61,071 nt of DNA from DATAEE01 sp036257535. Lineage in GTDB: Bacteria > Acidobacteriota > Vicinamibacteria > Vicinamibacterales > 2-12-FULL-66-21. A program made the position numbers and the translations under genes. The DNA is taken from assembly GCA_036257535.1 (NCBI GenBank), contig DATAFJ010000255.1:1-61071 (forward strand), read 5' to 3'. How positions within the stretch are numbered: position 1 is the stretch's first letter; every line of letters starts with the position of its first letter. Shown piece after piece: positions 41,966 to 50,089 of the stretch. The notes under the pieces were generated by a model. That model searched no databases. It saw only the letters and a program-made list of their open reading frames with translations, and had not been told where the DNA came from.

Positions 41966-43459
41966 CTAGAACCGCACCCGCACCCGGTATCGCAGCACCG
42001 CCGACCCGCTCGCGGCGACGGGGACATCGAATCTGGCCGCCCACGCGTCGGTCTTCGTCGCCGTGTGCGTCGATTGCAGCATCTGCCAGTCGCCCGCGAT
42101 GGGCTCGTTGACCTGCACCGTGATCGGCGTCTTCTTGTGGTTGCGGAGCGTGATCTCGAACGCCATCTCGTAGGTCGATCCGCCAATCACGTTGAAGTCG
42201 GTCTGCTTCCGCTCGCAGACGACGTCGAAGGCGTTGCCGATCTGGAGGCTCAGCTCCTCGTCGACCGGAGTGTGGCCGATTCGATCCTCGCCCACGAACT
42301 GCACGCCGCCGCCGGTATCGGCCTGGTAGACGCGAATGACACCCGCGGGCATCGGCTGACCGAGGCCTTCTCTCTCTCCGTTCTTGAAGACGTAGAAGAC
42401 TTTCACCACGTCCTTGAGCGGCAATCCCGGATGCTGCCGGTTCCGGTAATAGAAATGCTGCCCCTCGACGACGAAGCGCTTGATGACCGGCACGTCCGTT
42501 CCCGAGAGAAACGCGATCTGCTTCGTCTCCTTGTCCAGGATGGACGTCTTGCGGCCGAGGCTGTAGAGGTGGTACTCCGAGAACGCTTCCTGCGCGAACG
42601 CCTTCGGCGCGGCCGCTGCCCGCTCGGCTCGATCGGCAACCGCTTCGAGCGCGGCGCGATTCTCACGGACGCGGTGCAGATCGCCGGCAACGAGCTTCAA
42701 CGATGCGCGTTTGAAGGTCGTACCGCTGTTGTTCGTCACCGTGACCCAGCCATTCAGATCCGCGGTGCGATCGTCACGGCCGACCGTGAGCACGTAGTCC
42801 GAAACCCAATTCATCGATCGGGCGAGGTACGAGGTTTCGACCTGGTGCTTCGCCGGTCCGTCGTTGTCGAGCGACATGACGAGCGTCGGCCGGCTGTGCA
42901 GGTTCTCGGGGATCTGCGGGAAGCGGTATTCGTCGGCGCTCAATCCCGTCACGATCTCGTTGCCGATCTTCCAAACGGGCCCGTCATTGAACGCGAGCAG
43001 CGTCGCCGTGACCTCCTCGTTGCGCGTCACGCCGTTCTCCGTTCTCCGGCGAACCAGGCGCACCTCGCGCCCGACGTATTTCTGCAGGAGCTTCATCGGA
43101 TTGAGAAGGTCGTACTGATAGTTCTGCTCGACGATTCCGAGGCGGGCGGGATCTGTCAGCGACCGCAGGTGGACGGTCGCCGGATTGACGGTGGCGGCAA
43201 TGTCGGCGAGGCGCAGGTCGAAATCGCCGGACGGCAGCGTGAGCTGGCGGACGTCGCGGACGAGTGCGATGTCGGAGTTGTATATCGTGAGACCGAGCTC
43301 GGTCTGATCCGAAGCGGTCGATGCCGGCGACTGAGTGGACGTCGACGATGCGCCCGTGGAATTCGCAGGCGCCGCGCCGGGAGCCACGCCGCCACGGATG
43401 GCGAAAGGAACGATGGCGAGGGCGGCGGCCAGAACCGGACCAGAAATGTAACGGACCAT
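41966..43459 (-). CDS. Secreted DUF4139-domain protein
   Basis: A 497-residue protein with an N-terminal signal peptide (MVRYISGPVLAAALAIVPFA), a Ser/Thr/Ala-rich linker, then two beta-rich parts: LGLTIYNSDIALVRDVRQL with LKDVVKVFYVFKNGEREGLG further on, ending in the barrel-like strand VLRYRVRVRF. This is the DUF4139 architecture. AAGGAGG precedes the ATG. The family is probably periplasmic or extracytoplasmic; the function is unknown. The 58 bp before the membrane-protein gene has no obvious terminator. Confidence 0.85.
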   Translation of the reverse strand: MVRYISGPVLAAALAIVPFAIRGGVAPGAAPANSTGASSTSTQSPASTASDQTELGLTIYNSDIALVRDVRQLTLPSGDFDLRLADIAATVNPATVHLRSLTDPARLGIVEQNYQYDLLNPMKLLQKYVGREVRLVRRRTENGVTRNEEVTATLLAFNDGPVWKIGNEIVTGLSADEYRFPQIPENLHSRPTLVMSLDNDGPAKHQVETSYLARSMNWVSDYVLTVGRDDRTADLNGWVTVTNNSGTTFKRASLKLVAGDLHRVRENRAALEAVADRAERAAAAPKAFAQEAFSEYHLYSLGRKTSILDKETKQIAFLSGTDVPVIKRFVVEGQHFYYRNRQHPGLPLKDVVKVFYVFKNGEREGLGQPMPAGVIRVYQADTGGGVQFVGEDRIGHTPVDEELSLQIGNAFDVVCERKQTDFNVIGGSTYEMAFEITLRNHKKTPITVQVNEPIAGDWQMLQSTHTATKTDAWAARFDVPVAASGSAVLRYRVRVRF

Positions 43460-43517
43460 GGGTCCTCCTTCTGAGCTCTGAACGAGGACCCGGAGATTTC
43501 TTGCAGACAGCGTGTTT

Positions 43518-43556
43518 TCCGCGTAATCCGCGCGTTCCGCGGCGTGTTCCGCGGCC
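43518..43556. repeat. TCCGCGNNN repeat array, copy 3
   Basis: TCCGCGTAA, TCCGCGCGT, TCCGCGGCG in 9-base register, then TGT and TCCGCGGCC (43548-43556). The array ends at the stop codon of the anti-sigma gene, inside the 96 bp gap 43460-43555. Same family as the arrays at 6911 and 7751. Confidence 0.75.
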
Positions 43557-44554
43557 TACTTCCAGCTCGCGCCGCCATCCTCCGTCGTCAGGCGCCGCCC
43601 GTCGGCCAGCGTCACGGTGGCTCGAAGCGCGTCGACGGCCGTGATAGCCACGAGCACGGCGTCCGCCGGCGGCTTCAGCCGCTGCCAGGCTCCGGCGTGA
43701 TAGCGAAGAACGAGACCGTCGTCGCCGACTATCCAGCACACATCGGGCGCCGGCGCCGCCATTGCGCGGGCGCCGGGAGCCTTCACGGGCTCCTCGTTCC
43801 AGAAGGCGCCGCCGTCGCTCGACCGCTGGACCGAACCGGCCGCGCCGATCCGCCAGCGCACGCCGCCGCCGGGCGCATCGGCCGCCAGCGAGCCTTCGGC
43901 TGCTCCCGCGCGGAAGTCCTGAAGCGCTTCTCGCCGCCGTGCCTGGGCCCGATCAAGAGACGCGTCGGCCTTGGCCTCTTCTGCGGCCGCAGGGGGCGCC
44001 GCAGCCGCCGGCGGCTCTGGGGGCACTGCCGGGTTTTCAGCCAGCTTCGCCCGATCATCTCGTTCGCGTCGTTCGCGCTCGCCCGGCGTATCCTTCGCGA
44101 CCGGGCGGCGCTGCGCGGACTCCGGGAGGCCATTCGGAACTGGGGGTGGGACCGCACGTTCTGGCGGCGCTTCGGCCGCGACCTGAGCTTTCCTCTCTTC
44201 GGCTTTGTTGAACCGCGTCAGATCCTCGCGCGGGGCGACGAGCGCCCAGAGCGCCACGGCCAGGCCGGCGGCAGCGGCGCCGCCGAGCCACTTGAGATAA
44301 GGCTGAAGCGTGGAACGAGGCTGCACCCTCGTGCCACCGGCCTCCTCCGCGTCGGCGGCGCGGGTCATGAGGAGAACTGTTTCGCGGCAGCGCGCGCAGG
44401 ATGCGAGATGGCGCTGCAGCTCCAGCTCGGCCGAAGCGTCGAGCGTGCGATCGGCATACGCCGCGAGCAGCTCGACATTGGGACAGTCGGTGCGGCTCTG
44501 CCCCAGTGCCTCTCGAACGATCGGGCCGAGCGGATCGCTCTCTTCTCCCCTCAC
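43556..44554 (-). CDS. Anti-sigma factor with zinc finger and YCF48/BNR-like periplasmic tail
   Basis: A 332-residue membrane protein starting with GTG at 44554, overlapping the sigma-factor stop (GTGA). CPNVELLAAYADRTLD and RHLASCARCRETV form a zf-HC2 anti-sigma domain (His and CxxC ligands). A single helix (LKWLGGAAAAGLAVALWALV) leads to an Ala/Pro/Glu-rich linker and a C-terminal domain with VRWRIGAAGSVQRSSDGGAFW and CWIVGDDGLVLRYHAGAWQRL, the YCF48/photosystem II stability-like repeat. The tail should sense an extracytoplasmic signal and release the sigma factor. Confidence 0.85.
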   Translation of the reverse strand: MRGEESDPLGPIVREALGQSRTDCPNVELLAAYADRTLDASAELELQRHLASCARCRETVLLMTRAADAEEAGGTRVQPRSTLQPYLKWLGGAAAAGLAVALWALVAPREDLTRFNKAEERKAQVAAEAPPERAVPPPVPNGLPESAQRRPVAKDTPGERERRERDDRAKLAENPAVPPEPPAAAAPPAAAEEAKADASLDRAQARRREALQDFRAGAAEGSLAADAPGGGVRWRIGAAGSVQRSSDGGAFWNEEPVKAPGARAMAAPAPDVCWIVGDDGLVLRYHAGAWQRLKPPADAVLVAITAVDALRATVTLADGRRLTTEDGGASWK

Positions 44555-45222
44555 TCCGGTCCTCTTTCCAAGAACGGCGCGGCGCCGACTTCTTGCACGC
44601 GGTCGAAACACTCCCTCATCTCGGCGTCCGACATCCCGAATCGCTCGCGGAGCGTACGCTCAACGGCCTCACGAATGCGGCGACGGGTTCGCGCGAGCTT
44701 TCGTGACGCCGTGGCCTCGTGCTCGCCGCTCATGCGGGCGATCTCGGCAAGCGTCAGATCGTGCGCGTAATACCACGCGAGCCGCAAGCGGTCGGCCGGA
44801 TCGAGCGCCTCGACAGCCTCGCGGACCGCGACGTTCAGCGCCGCCTGCCGGCGTGATGCGTGCGGATCCAGATCAGGCGCCGCCAGTGCAGCCGTCCTCG
44901 CATCATCGAGCGGTCGTGTTCGTGCCGAGGCCCGAAGCGCGTCGACATGACGCTGCGCCAGAACGGCGCGCAGCCACGTCATCAGGCTGCTGCGGCCTTG
45001 ATAGTACGTGAACAGTGAACGCCTCTTTCCTTCACGCGTCTCGAGACCGAAGAGGTCCGCGTAGAGCGAGTCCGCCAGCTCACGGCCACGGTCCGGGCCG
45101 GCGATGGCTCGCGCGGCGGCGTACAGCCTCGGGCGGTATTCGAGGACGAACCTATCCCATGCCTCCGGCGAGCCGTCGGCGCACGCACGAGCCAGCGCAA
45201 CATCATCGTCGACGTCGGTCAT
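44551..45222 (-). CDS. ECF-type sigma factor
   Basis: A 223-residue sigma-70-family factor. Region 2: WDRFVLEYRPRLYAAARAIA and LTWLRAVLAQRHVDALR; region 4: DRLRLAWYYAHDLTLAEIAR and the helix-turn-helix EHEATASRKLARTRRRI. A C-terminal extension of about 30 residues ends GPE. ATG at 45222 overlaps the methyltransferase stop by four bases. It is controlled by the coupled anti-sigma protein. No autoregulated promoter was visible within the methyltransferase gene. Confidence 0.88.
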   Translation of the reverse strand: MTDVDDDVALARACADGSPEAWDRFVLEYRPRLYAAARAIAGPDRGRELADSLYADLFGLETREGKRRSLFTYYQGRSSLMTWLRAVLAQRHVDALRASARTRPLDDARTAALAAPDLDPHASRRQAALNVAVREAVEALDPADRLRLAWYYAHDLTLAEIARMSGEHEATASRKLARTRRRIREAVERTLRERFGMSDAEMRECFDRVQEVGAAPFLERGPE

Positions 45223-45857
45223 GCGGACGCTGAGCCCGGACCGATCCACGTGATGATGTCGTCGGCGACGTCCAGGCGCGAGCCGGGCGCTCGCGAGAGT
45301 ATCCTCTCCCGCAGCGCATCGATAGTCGGATACCCGTCACAGCCATTGAGGTGCCGCGCGTCGTCGATGAGCACGACATGCCCGCGCGCCGGGTGCGCAA
45401 GGATGGCCTCGATCTCGTCCGTGATCGGCGAGTCCTGGGCGCCGCGGGCAGTGATGGAGCCGGAGTAGTGTCCGTCGAGCCAGAAGAGCGCCGGGTCGGT
45501 CAGTGAAGCGATTGCGCGGCGGAGCAGCTCGCCGCTGTTGCCCTCGAGGATGGTGATGTGCGGCGCGGCCGCGAATCGCACGCGCGCTGCTTCGGCCAAC
45601 GGGGGATCGAGCTCGATCGAAATGATCCGCTCGACCGAGGCGGCGAGCGCCGCGGTCGTCTCCCCGGCGAACGTCCCGGTCTCTACGAACGTGCGAAGCC
45701 CGTAACGCGCGGCGCACTGCCTGAGCAGGCGCTGTTTGACGAAGGGCGGAGGAGGTACGGGACGGCCGGCGGCGCGCCACTGCAGCCAGATGCGCCATTC
45801 GGTGAACGGCCGGATCGCTGGCTGCGCCGAGACAGTTCGCCAGAAACGGCGCACCAT
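45219..45857 (-). CDS. Class I SAM-dependent methyltransferase
   Basis: A 212-residue protein. TFVETGTFAGETTAALAAS is motif I, IISIELDPPLAEAAR the acidic ribose contact, LFWLDGHYSGSIT and HVVLIDDARHLNG the acceptor-site region, which resembles the CmcI/macrocin-type group. Its stop overlaps the sigma-factor start, so the three genes form one unit; a link between this enzyme and the sigma regulon is possible but not shown. Confidence 0.82.
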   Translation of the reverse strand: MVRRFWRTVSAQPAIRPFTEWRIWLQWRAAGRPVPPPPFVKQRLLRQCAARYGLRTFVETGTFAGETTAALAASVERIISIELDPPLAEAARVRFAAAPHITILEGNSGELLRRAIASLTDPALFWLDGHYSGSITARGAQDSPITDEIEAILAHPARGHVVLIDDARHLNGCDGYPTIDALRERILSRAPGSRLDVADDIITWIGPGSASA

Positions 45858-45932
45858 ACCGGCATTATCGCGGAATGAGAAGAGGAAGCGGCGCTTCGAT
45901 CGGACGCGCCGCTTCTCCGTCGAGCCGAAGTG

Positions 45933-46016
45933 CTAGCGGGCGCCCTTGCGCTCGCGCCGCTTCTTCCAATAAATGAACCCAACGCCGATCGTCGCGGCGG
46001 CGACTATGTAGAACAT
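45933..46016 (-). CDS. 27-residue single-helix membrane microprotein
   Basis: ATG at 46016 follows GGAGG by four bases, a strong ribosome site. The product MFYIVAAATIGVGFIYWKKR continues with a basic tail ERKGAR: one transmembrane helix of about 16 residues with a positively charged cytoplasmic end. The helix plus perfect Shine-Dalgarno argue for a real gene. The rest of the gap 45858-46163 shows no other gene. No family is recognised. Confidence 0.6.
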   Translation of the reverse strand: MFYIVAAATIGVGFIYWKKRRERKGAR

Positions 46017-46163
46017 GCTGCCTCCGGGCGGTTGAGGCGCAACCGACGTGCCGGAAGCGCGTATCGGCTGGTAACATCAAGCCGGTCATATGGTTGCAGA
46101 GATTCTCGGCCTGCGCTCCGACCTCCAGCCCCCGTCCCGATCAACAGAGTCGTAATCGGGTAT

Positions 46164-48542
46164 TCAGTTTTTGCGGCGGCGAACCGTGCGGCTCGTCGGC
46201 GGGGCCGTCCATGGATCCTCCGGCCAGGGATGCTTCGGGTATCTGGCGCGGAGTTCGCGGCGCACCTCCGGGTAGGTGCAGTCCCAGAAACTGCGCAGGT
46301 CGCGCGTGACCTGAACGGGCCGTCCGTTGGGCGCGAGGAGCTCGAAGATCAGAGGCACGCGATTCGGGCCGATCCGAGGCGTTTCGGCCAGCCCGAACAG
46401 CTCCTGCAGCTTCACTGCCGCGGCAACTCCTCCATCGTCGCGATAGTCGAGCGTGATGGCGCGGCCGCTCGGAACCGTGAGCGTCTCCGGCGCCAGCCGT
46501 TCGAGCAGCTTCCGCCGATCCGGCGGCACGGAGGAGGCGAGATCGACGTCGTCGAGCCGTTGTGCTCGCGATGCAGCGTCCCGGACGAGCGCCTCGACTT
46601 CTGCGGCTGCGTCGTTGTCATCGGAGGCGAGCAGCGAAGCGAAGCGCAGGCGGTGGACCAGCCGTTGTGCGTCGGCCGGCAGGCCTCGCGTCAGGAACGC
46701 TTCGGCGAGCATCCGCACACTCGCATCTCGATCAGCGGCCACGAAACGCTCGGCGAGGACGAGTGCGCCGTAGCGCTCGGCTTCCACCGCGCGGACCGTT
46801 CCGGACTTCAAGTCGAACGTATGTTCCCTCGTCGTGACGGTCGGCTGTAACCACTGGCGGTCGATGCGGCTCGCGAGGCGGACTCGGGCTTCGGAGCCTT
46901 CGCCCGGACGACCGGCCGTCACGTCGACCGCCACGAGAAACTCGCCGTCTCGAACGCCGCTCTCAGGACCGACGACCGCGCCATGTCCGCTCGCGAGCAG
47001 GACGCGCGGCGATCCTGGCGCACGCCGCTGCGCTACGCGATCCGGATAGCCGGCGAGCACTGCCTTCAGAAAGGCCTCTTCGTCGAACGCGAATCGATTT
47101 GCATGGTCGTTCGCTGAGAACATTCGGGCGATCTCGTTCGCTATGCGCTGCACGTGCGGCGGCATGTGCGCCCACCCGTCGATGGCGGACAACAGATCGG
47201 AGCTGGTCAGCGCCGCTGCGGATCGCGGCGCGACAAAATGACGCTCCGAGATGAGCGCGCAGGCCCTGGCCGCTTCCATCGAACCGTTCGCTTCGATCAA
47301 CAGCCGTCCGAGGCGTGGATGGATCGGCAGCCGTCGCAGCCCGTCGCCTGTCGGCGTGAGGGTGGTACGAGCCTTCAGGCTCGTCTCGATCGCCCCCAGT
47401 CTATCCAACAGCTCGAGCGCCGCTTCGAGCGCATGTCGGGATGGCGCCTCGAACCATTCGAATGTTCTCGGCTCGGCGCCCCACGCCAGCAGATCGAGAA
47501 CTGTGGATGCGAGATCGACGCGCGCGATCTCGGGCTCGCGATGCGGACGCAGCCGGTCACGCGCGTCCCAGAGCCGCAACACAATCCCCGGCGCCAGCCG
47601 TCCGGCGCGGCCCGCGCGCTGCTCGGCGGAGTCGACAGAGATGCGCTCCGTCTCGAGACTGTCGACGACTCGATCGGGATCGTACCGGGCGACCTTCTGC
47701 AATCCCGCATCGACGACGGCGGTGACTCCCGGGACTGTCAGCGACGTCTCAGCGATGTTGGTGGCGAGAATGACGCGCGGCTTCGGCGAGACTGGCCTGA
47801 TCGCGTCGTCCTGCGCGGCCGAGTCGAGCGAGCCGTGCAGCGGATAGACGTCGACGCCGGCGCCCGCACGGTCGCGGACGTCTGAGAGCGCCCGCCCGAT
47901 CTCCGGCGCACCCGGAAGAAAACAGAGAACGTTTCCGTTCGTGGCGGCGAGCGCGGCGGCCACGGCGTCAGCTGCCGGACGGCCTGGATGGTAAGAAACG
48001 TCGATCGGGTACAGGCGGCCGGGAATGTCGATCACAGTGCAGTTATCGAGATAGCGGGACACGCTCGCGGTATCGAGCGTGGCGGACATGACGACGATGC
48101 GAAGCTCATGGTTCGCGAGCCAGGCCTGCCGCGCGAGGGCGAGGCCGAGATCCGCGTGGATGGTGCGCTCGTGAAACTCGTCGAGAATGACCGTCCGAAA
48201 GGTCGAGAGGAGCGGGTCCTGCTGGAGACGCGCCGTCAGGATGCCTTCGGTGGCCACGAGCACGCGCGTCGCCTCGCCGAACTTCCGCTCGAAGCGGACG
48301 TGCCATCCGACTTCCCGGCCGAGCGTCCAGCCCTGCTCGTCGGCGATCCGCCTCGCGATCGACCGCGCGGCGACCCGACGCGGCTGCAGCACGATGACCG
48401 GTCCGTCCACCGCCAGCGCCGGTGGGACGCGGGTCGTCTTGCCTGCGCCGGGCGGCGCCGAAAGGACGAGCGCACGGCGGGCGCGCACAGTTTCGGCGAT
48501 TTCAGCGAGCCGGGCGTCGATCGGCAGCGCCGGGCTGTCCAT
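46164..48542 (-). CDS. hrpB: ATP-dependent RNA helicase HrpB
   Basis: A 792-residue DEAH-type helicase. Walker A is APPGAGKTTRVPPAL (about residues 29-43), the DEAH motif reads VILDEFHERTIH, motif III is MSATLDT, then QPRRVAARSIARRIA earlier and TNIAETSLTVPGV with SAEQRAGRAGRLAPG as motifs V and VI. The HrpB-specific C-terminal part ends with LIFELLAPNGRPVQVTRDL and YPEVRRELRARYPKHPWPED. An ACGAGCCTTCAGGCTCGT palindrome within the gene adds the residues TSLKART between GAIE and TLTPTG, a spot where other HrpB proteins are shorter. Divergent from the aminotransferase with only 16 bp between starts. Confidence 0.95.
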   Translation of the reverse strand: MDSPALPIDARLAEIAETVRARRALVLSAPPGAGKTTRVPPALAVDGPVIVLQPRRVAARSIARRIADEQGWTLGREVGWHVRFERKFGEATRVLVATEGILTARLQQDPLLSTFRTVILDEFHERTIHADLGLALARQAWLANHELRIVVMSATLDTASVSRYLDNCTVIDIPGRLYPIDVSYHPGRPAADAVAAALAATNGNVLCFLPGAPEIGRALSDVRDRAGAGVDVYPLHGSLDSAAQDDAIRPVSPKPRVILATNIAETSLTVPGVTAVVDAGLQKVARYDPDRVVDSLETERISVDSAEQRAGRAGRLAPGIVLRLWDARDRLRPHREPEIARVDLASTVLDLLAWGAEPRTFEWFEAPSRHALEAALELLDRLGAIETSLKARTTLTPTGDGLRRLPIHPRLGRLLIEANGSMEAARACALISERHFVAPRSAAALTSSDLLSAIDGWAHMPPHVQRIANEIARMFSANDHANRFAFDEEAFLKAVLAGYPDRVAQRRAPGSPRVLLASGHGAVVGPESGVRDGEFLVAVDVTAGRPGEGSEARVRLASRIDRQWLQPTVTTREHTFDLKSGTVRAVEAERYGALVLAERFVAADRDASVRMLAEAFLTRGLPADAQRLVHRLRFASLLASDDNDAAAEVEALVRDAASRAQRLDDVDLASSVPPDRRKLLERLAPETLTVPSGRAITLDYRDDGGVAAAVKLQELFGLAETPRIGPNRVPLIFELLAPNGRPVQVTRDLRSFWDCTYPEVRRELRARYPKHPWPEDPWTAPPTSRTVRRRKN
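47367..47384. repeat. Palindromic element ACGAGCCTTCAGGCTCGT inside hrpB
   Basis: Perfect 8-base arms around TC. Preceded by GGTGGT. It is read in frame as part of HrpB. Close variants occur at the start of the HupE-like gene (58082-58123). Confidence 0.7.
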
Positions 48543-48558
48543 AATCTAGACTATAGCG
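48543..48558. promoter_or_regulatory. 16-bp divergent start region between hrpB and aminotransferase
   Basis: Only AATCTAGACTATAGCG separates the two initiation codons' flanks. ACTATAG gives TATAGC rightward and TATAGT leftward, so -10 elements would overlap and both mRNAs would be leaderless or nearly so. No Shine-Dalgarno sequence is possible in the plus direction. Confidence 0.4.
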
Positions 48559-49716
48559 ATGCCCCAGTCCGCACTCAGAATTGCCTCGAAGCTGCCCGAC
48601 GTGGGGACGACGATTTTTACGGTGATGTCGCGCCTCGCGCTTGAGCACGGCGCGATCAACCTGTCTCAGGGCTTTCCTGACTTCGACTGCGACCCGGCGC
48701 TCGTGGAGGCCGTCGCCCGCCACATGCGGGAGGGCAAGAATCAGTACGCCCCAATGCAGGGGGTCGCGCCGCTTCGTGAGGCGATCGCCGCGAAGTTCTT
48801 CGAGCTGTACGGACGCCGGTTCGATCCCGAATTGGAAATCACGGTCACGTCCGGCGGTACCGAAGCCATCTTCGACGCCGTCGCGGCCGTCGTCCGGCCC
48901 GGCGACGAGGTCGTCGTGTTCGAGCCGTGCTACGACTCATACGTGCCGGCGATCCAGATCAACGGCGGCGTGCCGGTCGTGATGACGCTCGGTTTTCCGG
49001 ACTACTCGATCGACTGGGACGCCGTGCGGCGGGCGATCTCGCCGCGAACCAGGATGCTCGTCCTCAACTCGCCGCACAACCCGTCAGGCTCTATCCTCTC
49101 CGACGAAGACCTCCGTCACCTCGGGGACCTGGTCGAGGGCACGGACATTCTCATCCTGAGCGATGAAGTGTACGAGCACATCGTGTTCGACGGCCGTCGG
49201 CACGAGAGCATGGCGCGACACGACGCGCTTGCCGCACGCAGCTTCATCGTCGGATCGTTCGGCAAGCTGTACCACACGACCGGATGGAAGATTGGTTACT
49301 GCGCCGCGGCGTCCGAGCTCTCGAGCGAGTTCCGAAAAGTGCACCAGTTCGTGACGTTCGCGTCGCACACGCCGACGCAGCTCGCCTACGCCGAGTTTCT
49401 CGCGCGGAAGGAAGGCTATCCGGAGCTCACACCGTTCTACCAGGCCAAGCGCGATCTGTTTCTGTCGCTGATGGAAGGATCCCGCTTCCAGCCGCTGCCG
49501 TGCCGCGGGTCGTACTTTCAGCTGATGAACTATTCGGCGATCACCGACGAGCCTGATGCCGAGTTTGCGATGCGGCTGCTGAAGGAGCATGGCGTCGCGT
49601 CGATCCCGACGTCGCCATTCCTCTACAAGACGCCGGCGCCGCCGGTCCTGCGGTTCTGTTTTGCCAAGAAGGACGAGACGCTCGAGCGCGCCGCGGAACG
49701 CCTGCGCGGCGTCTAG
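48559..49716 (+). CDS. PLP-dependent aminotransferase, methionine/kynurenine aminotransferase-like
   Basis: A 385-residue class I/II aminotransferase. GAINLSQGFPDFDCDPALVE and NQYAPMQGVAPLREAIAAKF are the N-terminal signature of the YbdL/KAT group; VTSGGTEAIFDAV, LNSPHNPSGSI, LSDEVYEHIVFDG and the Schiff-base Lys in GSFGKLYHTTGWKIGYCAA are all present. The YbdL group prefers methionine and other 2-oxo partners, so a role in methionine salvage or general transamination is likely. Its last four bases overlap the convergent Mpo1-like gene. Confidence 0.92.
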   Translation: MPQSALRIASKLPDVGTTIFTVMSRLALEHGAINLSQGFPDFDCDPALVEAVARHMREGKNQYAPMQGVAPLREAIAAKFFELYGRRFDPELEITVTSGGTEAIFDAVAAVVRPGDEVVVFEPCYDSYVPAIQINGGVPVVMTLGFPDYSIDWDAVRRAISPRTRMLVLNSPHNPSGSILSDEDLRHLGDLVEGTDILILSDEVYEHIVFDGRRHESMARHDALAARSFIVGSFGKLYHTTGWKIGYCAAASELSSEFRKVHQFVTFASHTPTQLAYAEFLARKEGYPELTPFYQAKRDLFLSLMEGSRFQPLPCRGSYFQLMNYSAITDEPDAEFAMRLLKEHGVASIPTSPFLYKTPAPPVLRFCFAKKDETLERAAERLRGV

Positions 49717-50018
49717 CGCAGCCCTACCTTCGTCATCCACCATCGCAGGCCGACGAACAAGAACCGCCAGTCTTTGAAGAACTCCGGCGGCTTGCCCTCG
49801 ACGGCATGTCCGGCGAACTGAAGCACCCAGCCGATAACGAACATCACGAGTGGAAGCTTCCAGAAGCCGTCGACGACGAGCGCAACGACGAAGAGCGGAA
49901 GCGACAACGCGATCAGGGGGATGCCGAGAGTGTGGCACAGCCTGTTGAATGGATGGGTGTGGCTGTGCCCGTAACGCTCGACCCATTCCTCCATCGGACG
50001 ACCGCCCAGCGTAGCCAT
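49713..50018 (-). CDS. Mpo1/DUF962-family membrane protein
   Basis: A 101-residue protein with two hydrophobic helices and the family's conserved histidines: YGHSHTHPFNRLCHTLGIPL at the N-terminus and GWVLQFAGHAVEGKPP later. Eukaryotic Mpo1 is an Fe(II) 2-hydroxy fatty acid dioxygenase that uses these His. ATG at 50018 is preceded by GGGAGAAAGG; the longer frame upstream has no such signal. It converges with the aminotransferase, the stops overlapping. Confidence 0.85.
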   Translation of the reverse strand: MATLGGRPMEEWVERYGHSHTHPFNRLCHTLGIPLIALSLPLFVVALVVDGFWKLPLVMFVIGWVLQFAGHAVEGKPPEFFKDWRFLFVGLRWWMTKVGLR

Positions 50019-50089
50019 ACGCCTTTCTCCCTCAGGCGGATTATAGGCGCGGGGCTTGCCCTGGGCGAAGTCGAAGGGTTTAATGCGGC

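Noticed and set aside
46090..46155. 21-codon plus-strand frame between the microprotein and hrpB
   Set aside because: No ribosome site, no helix or conserved feature.
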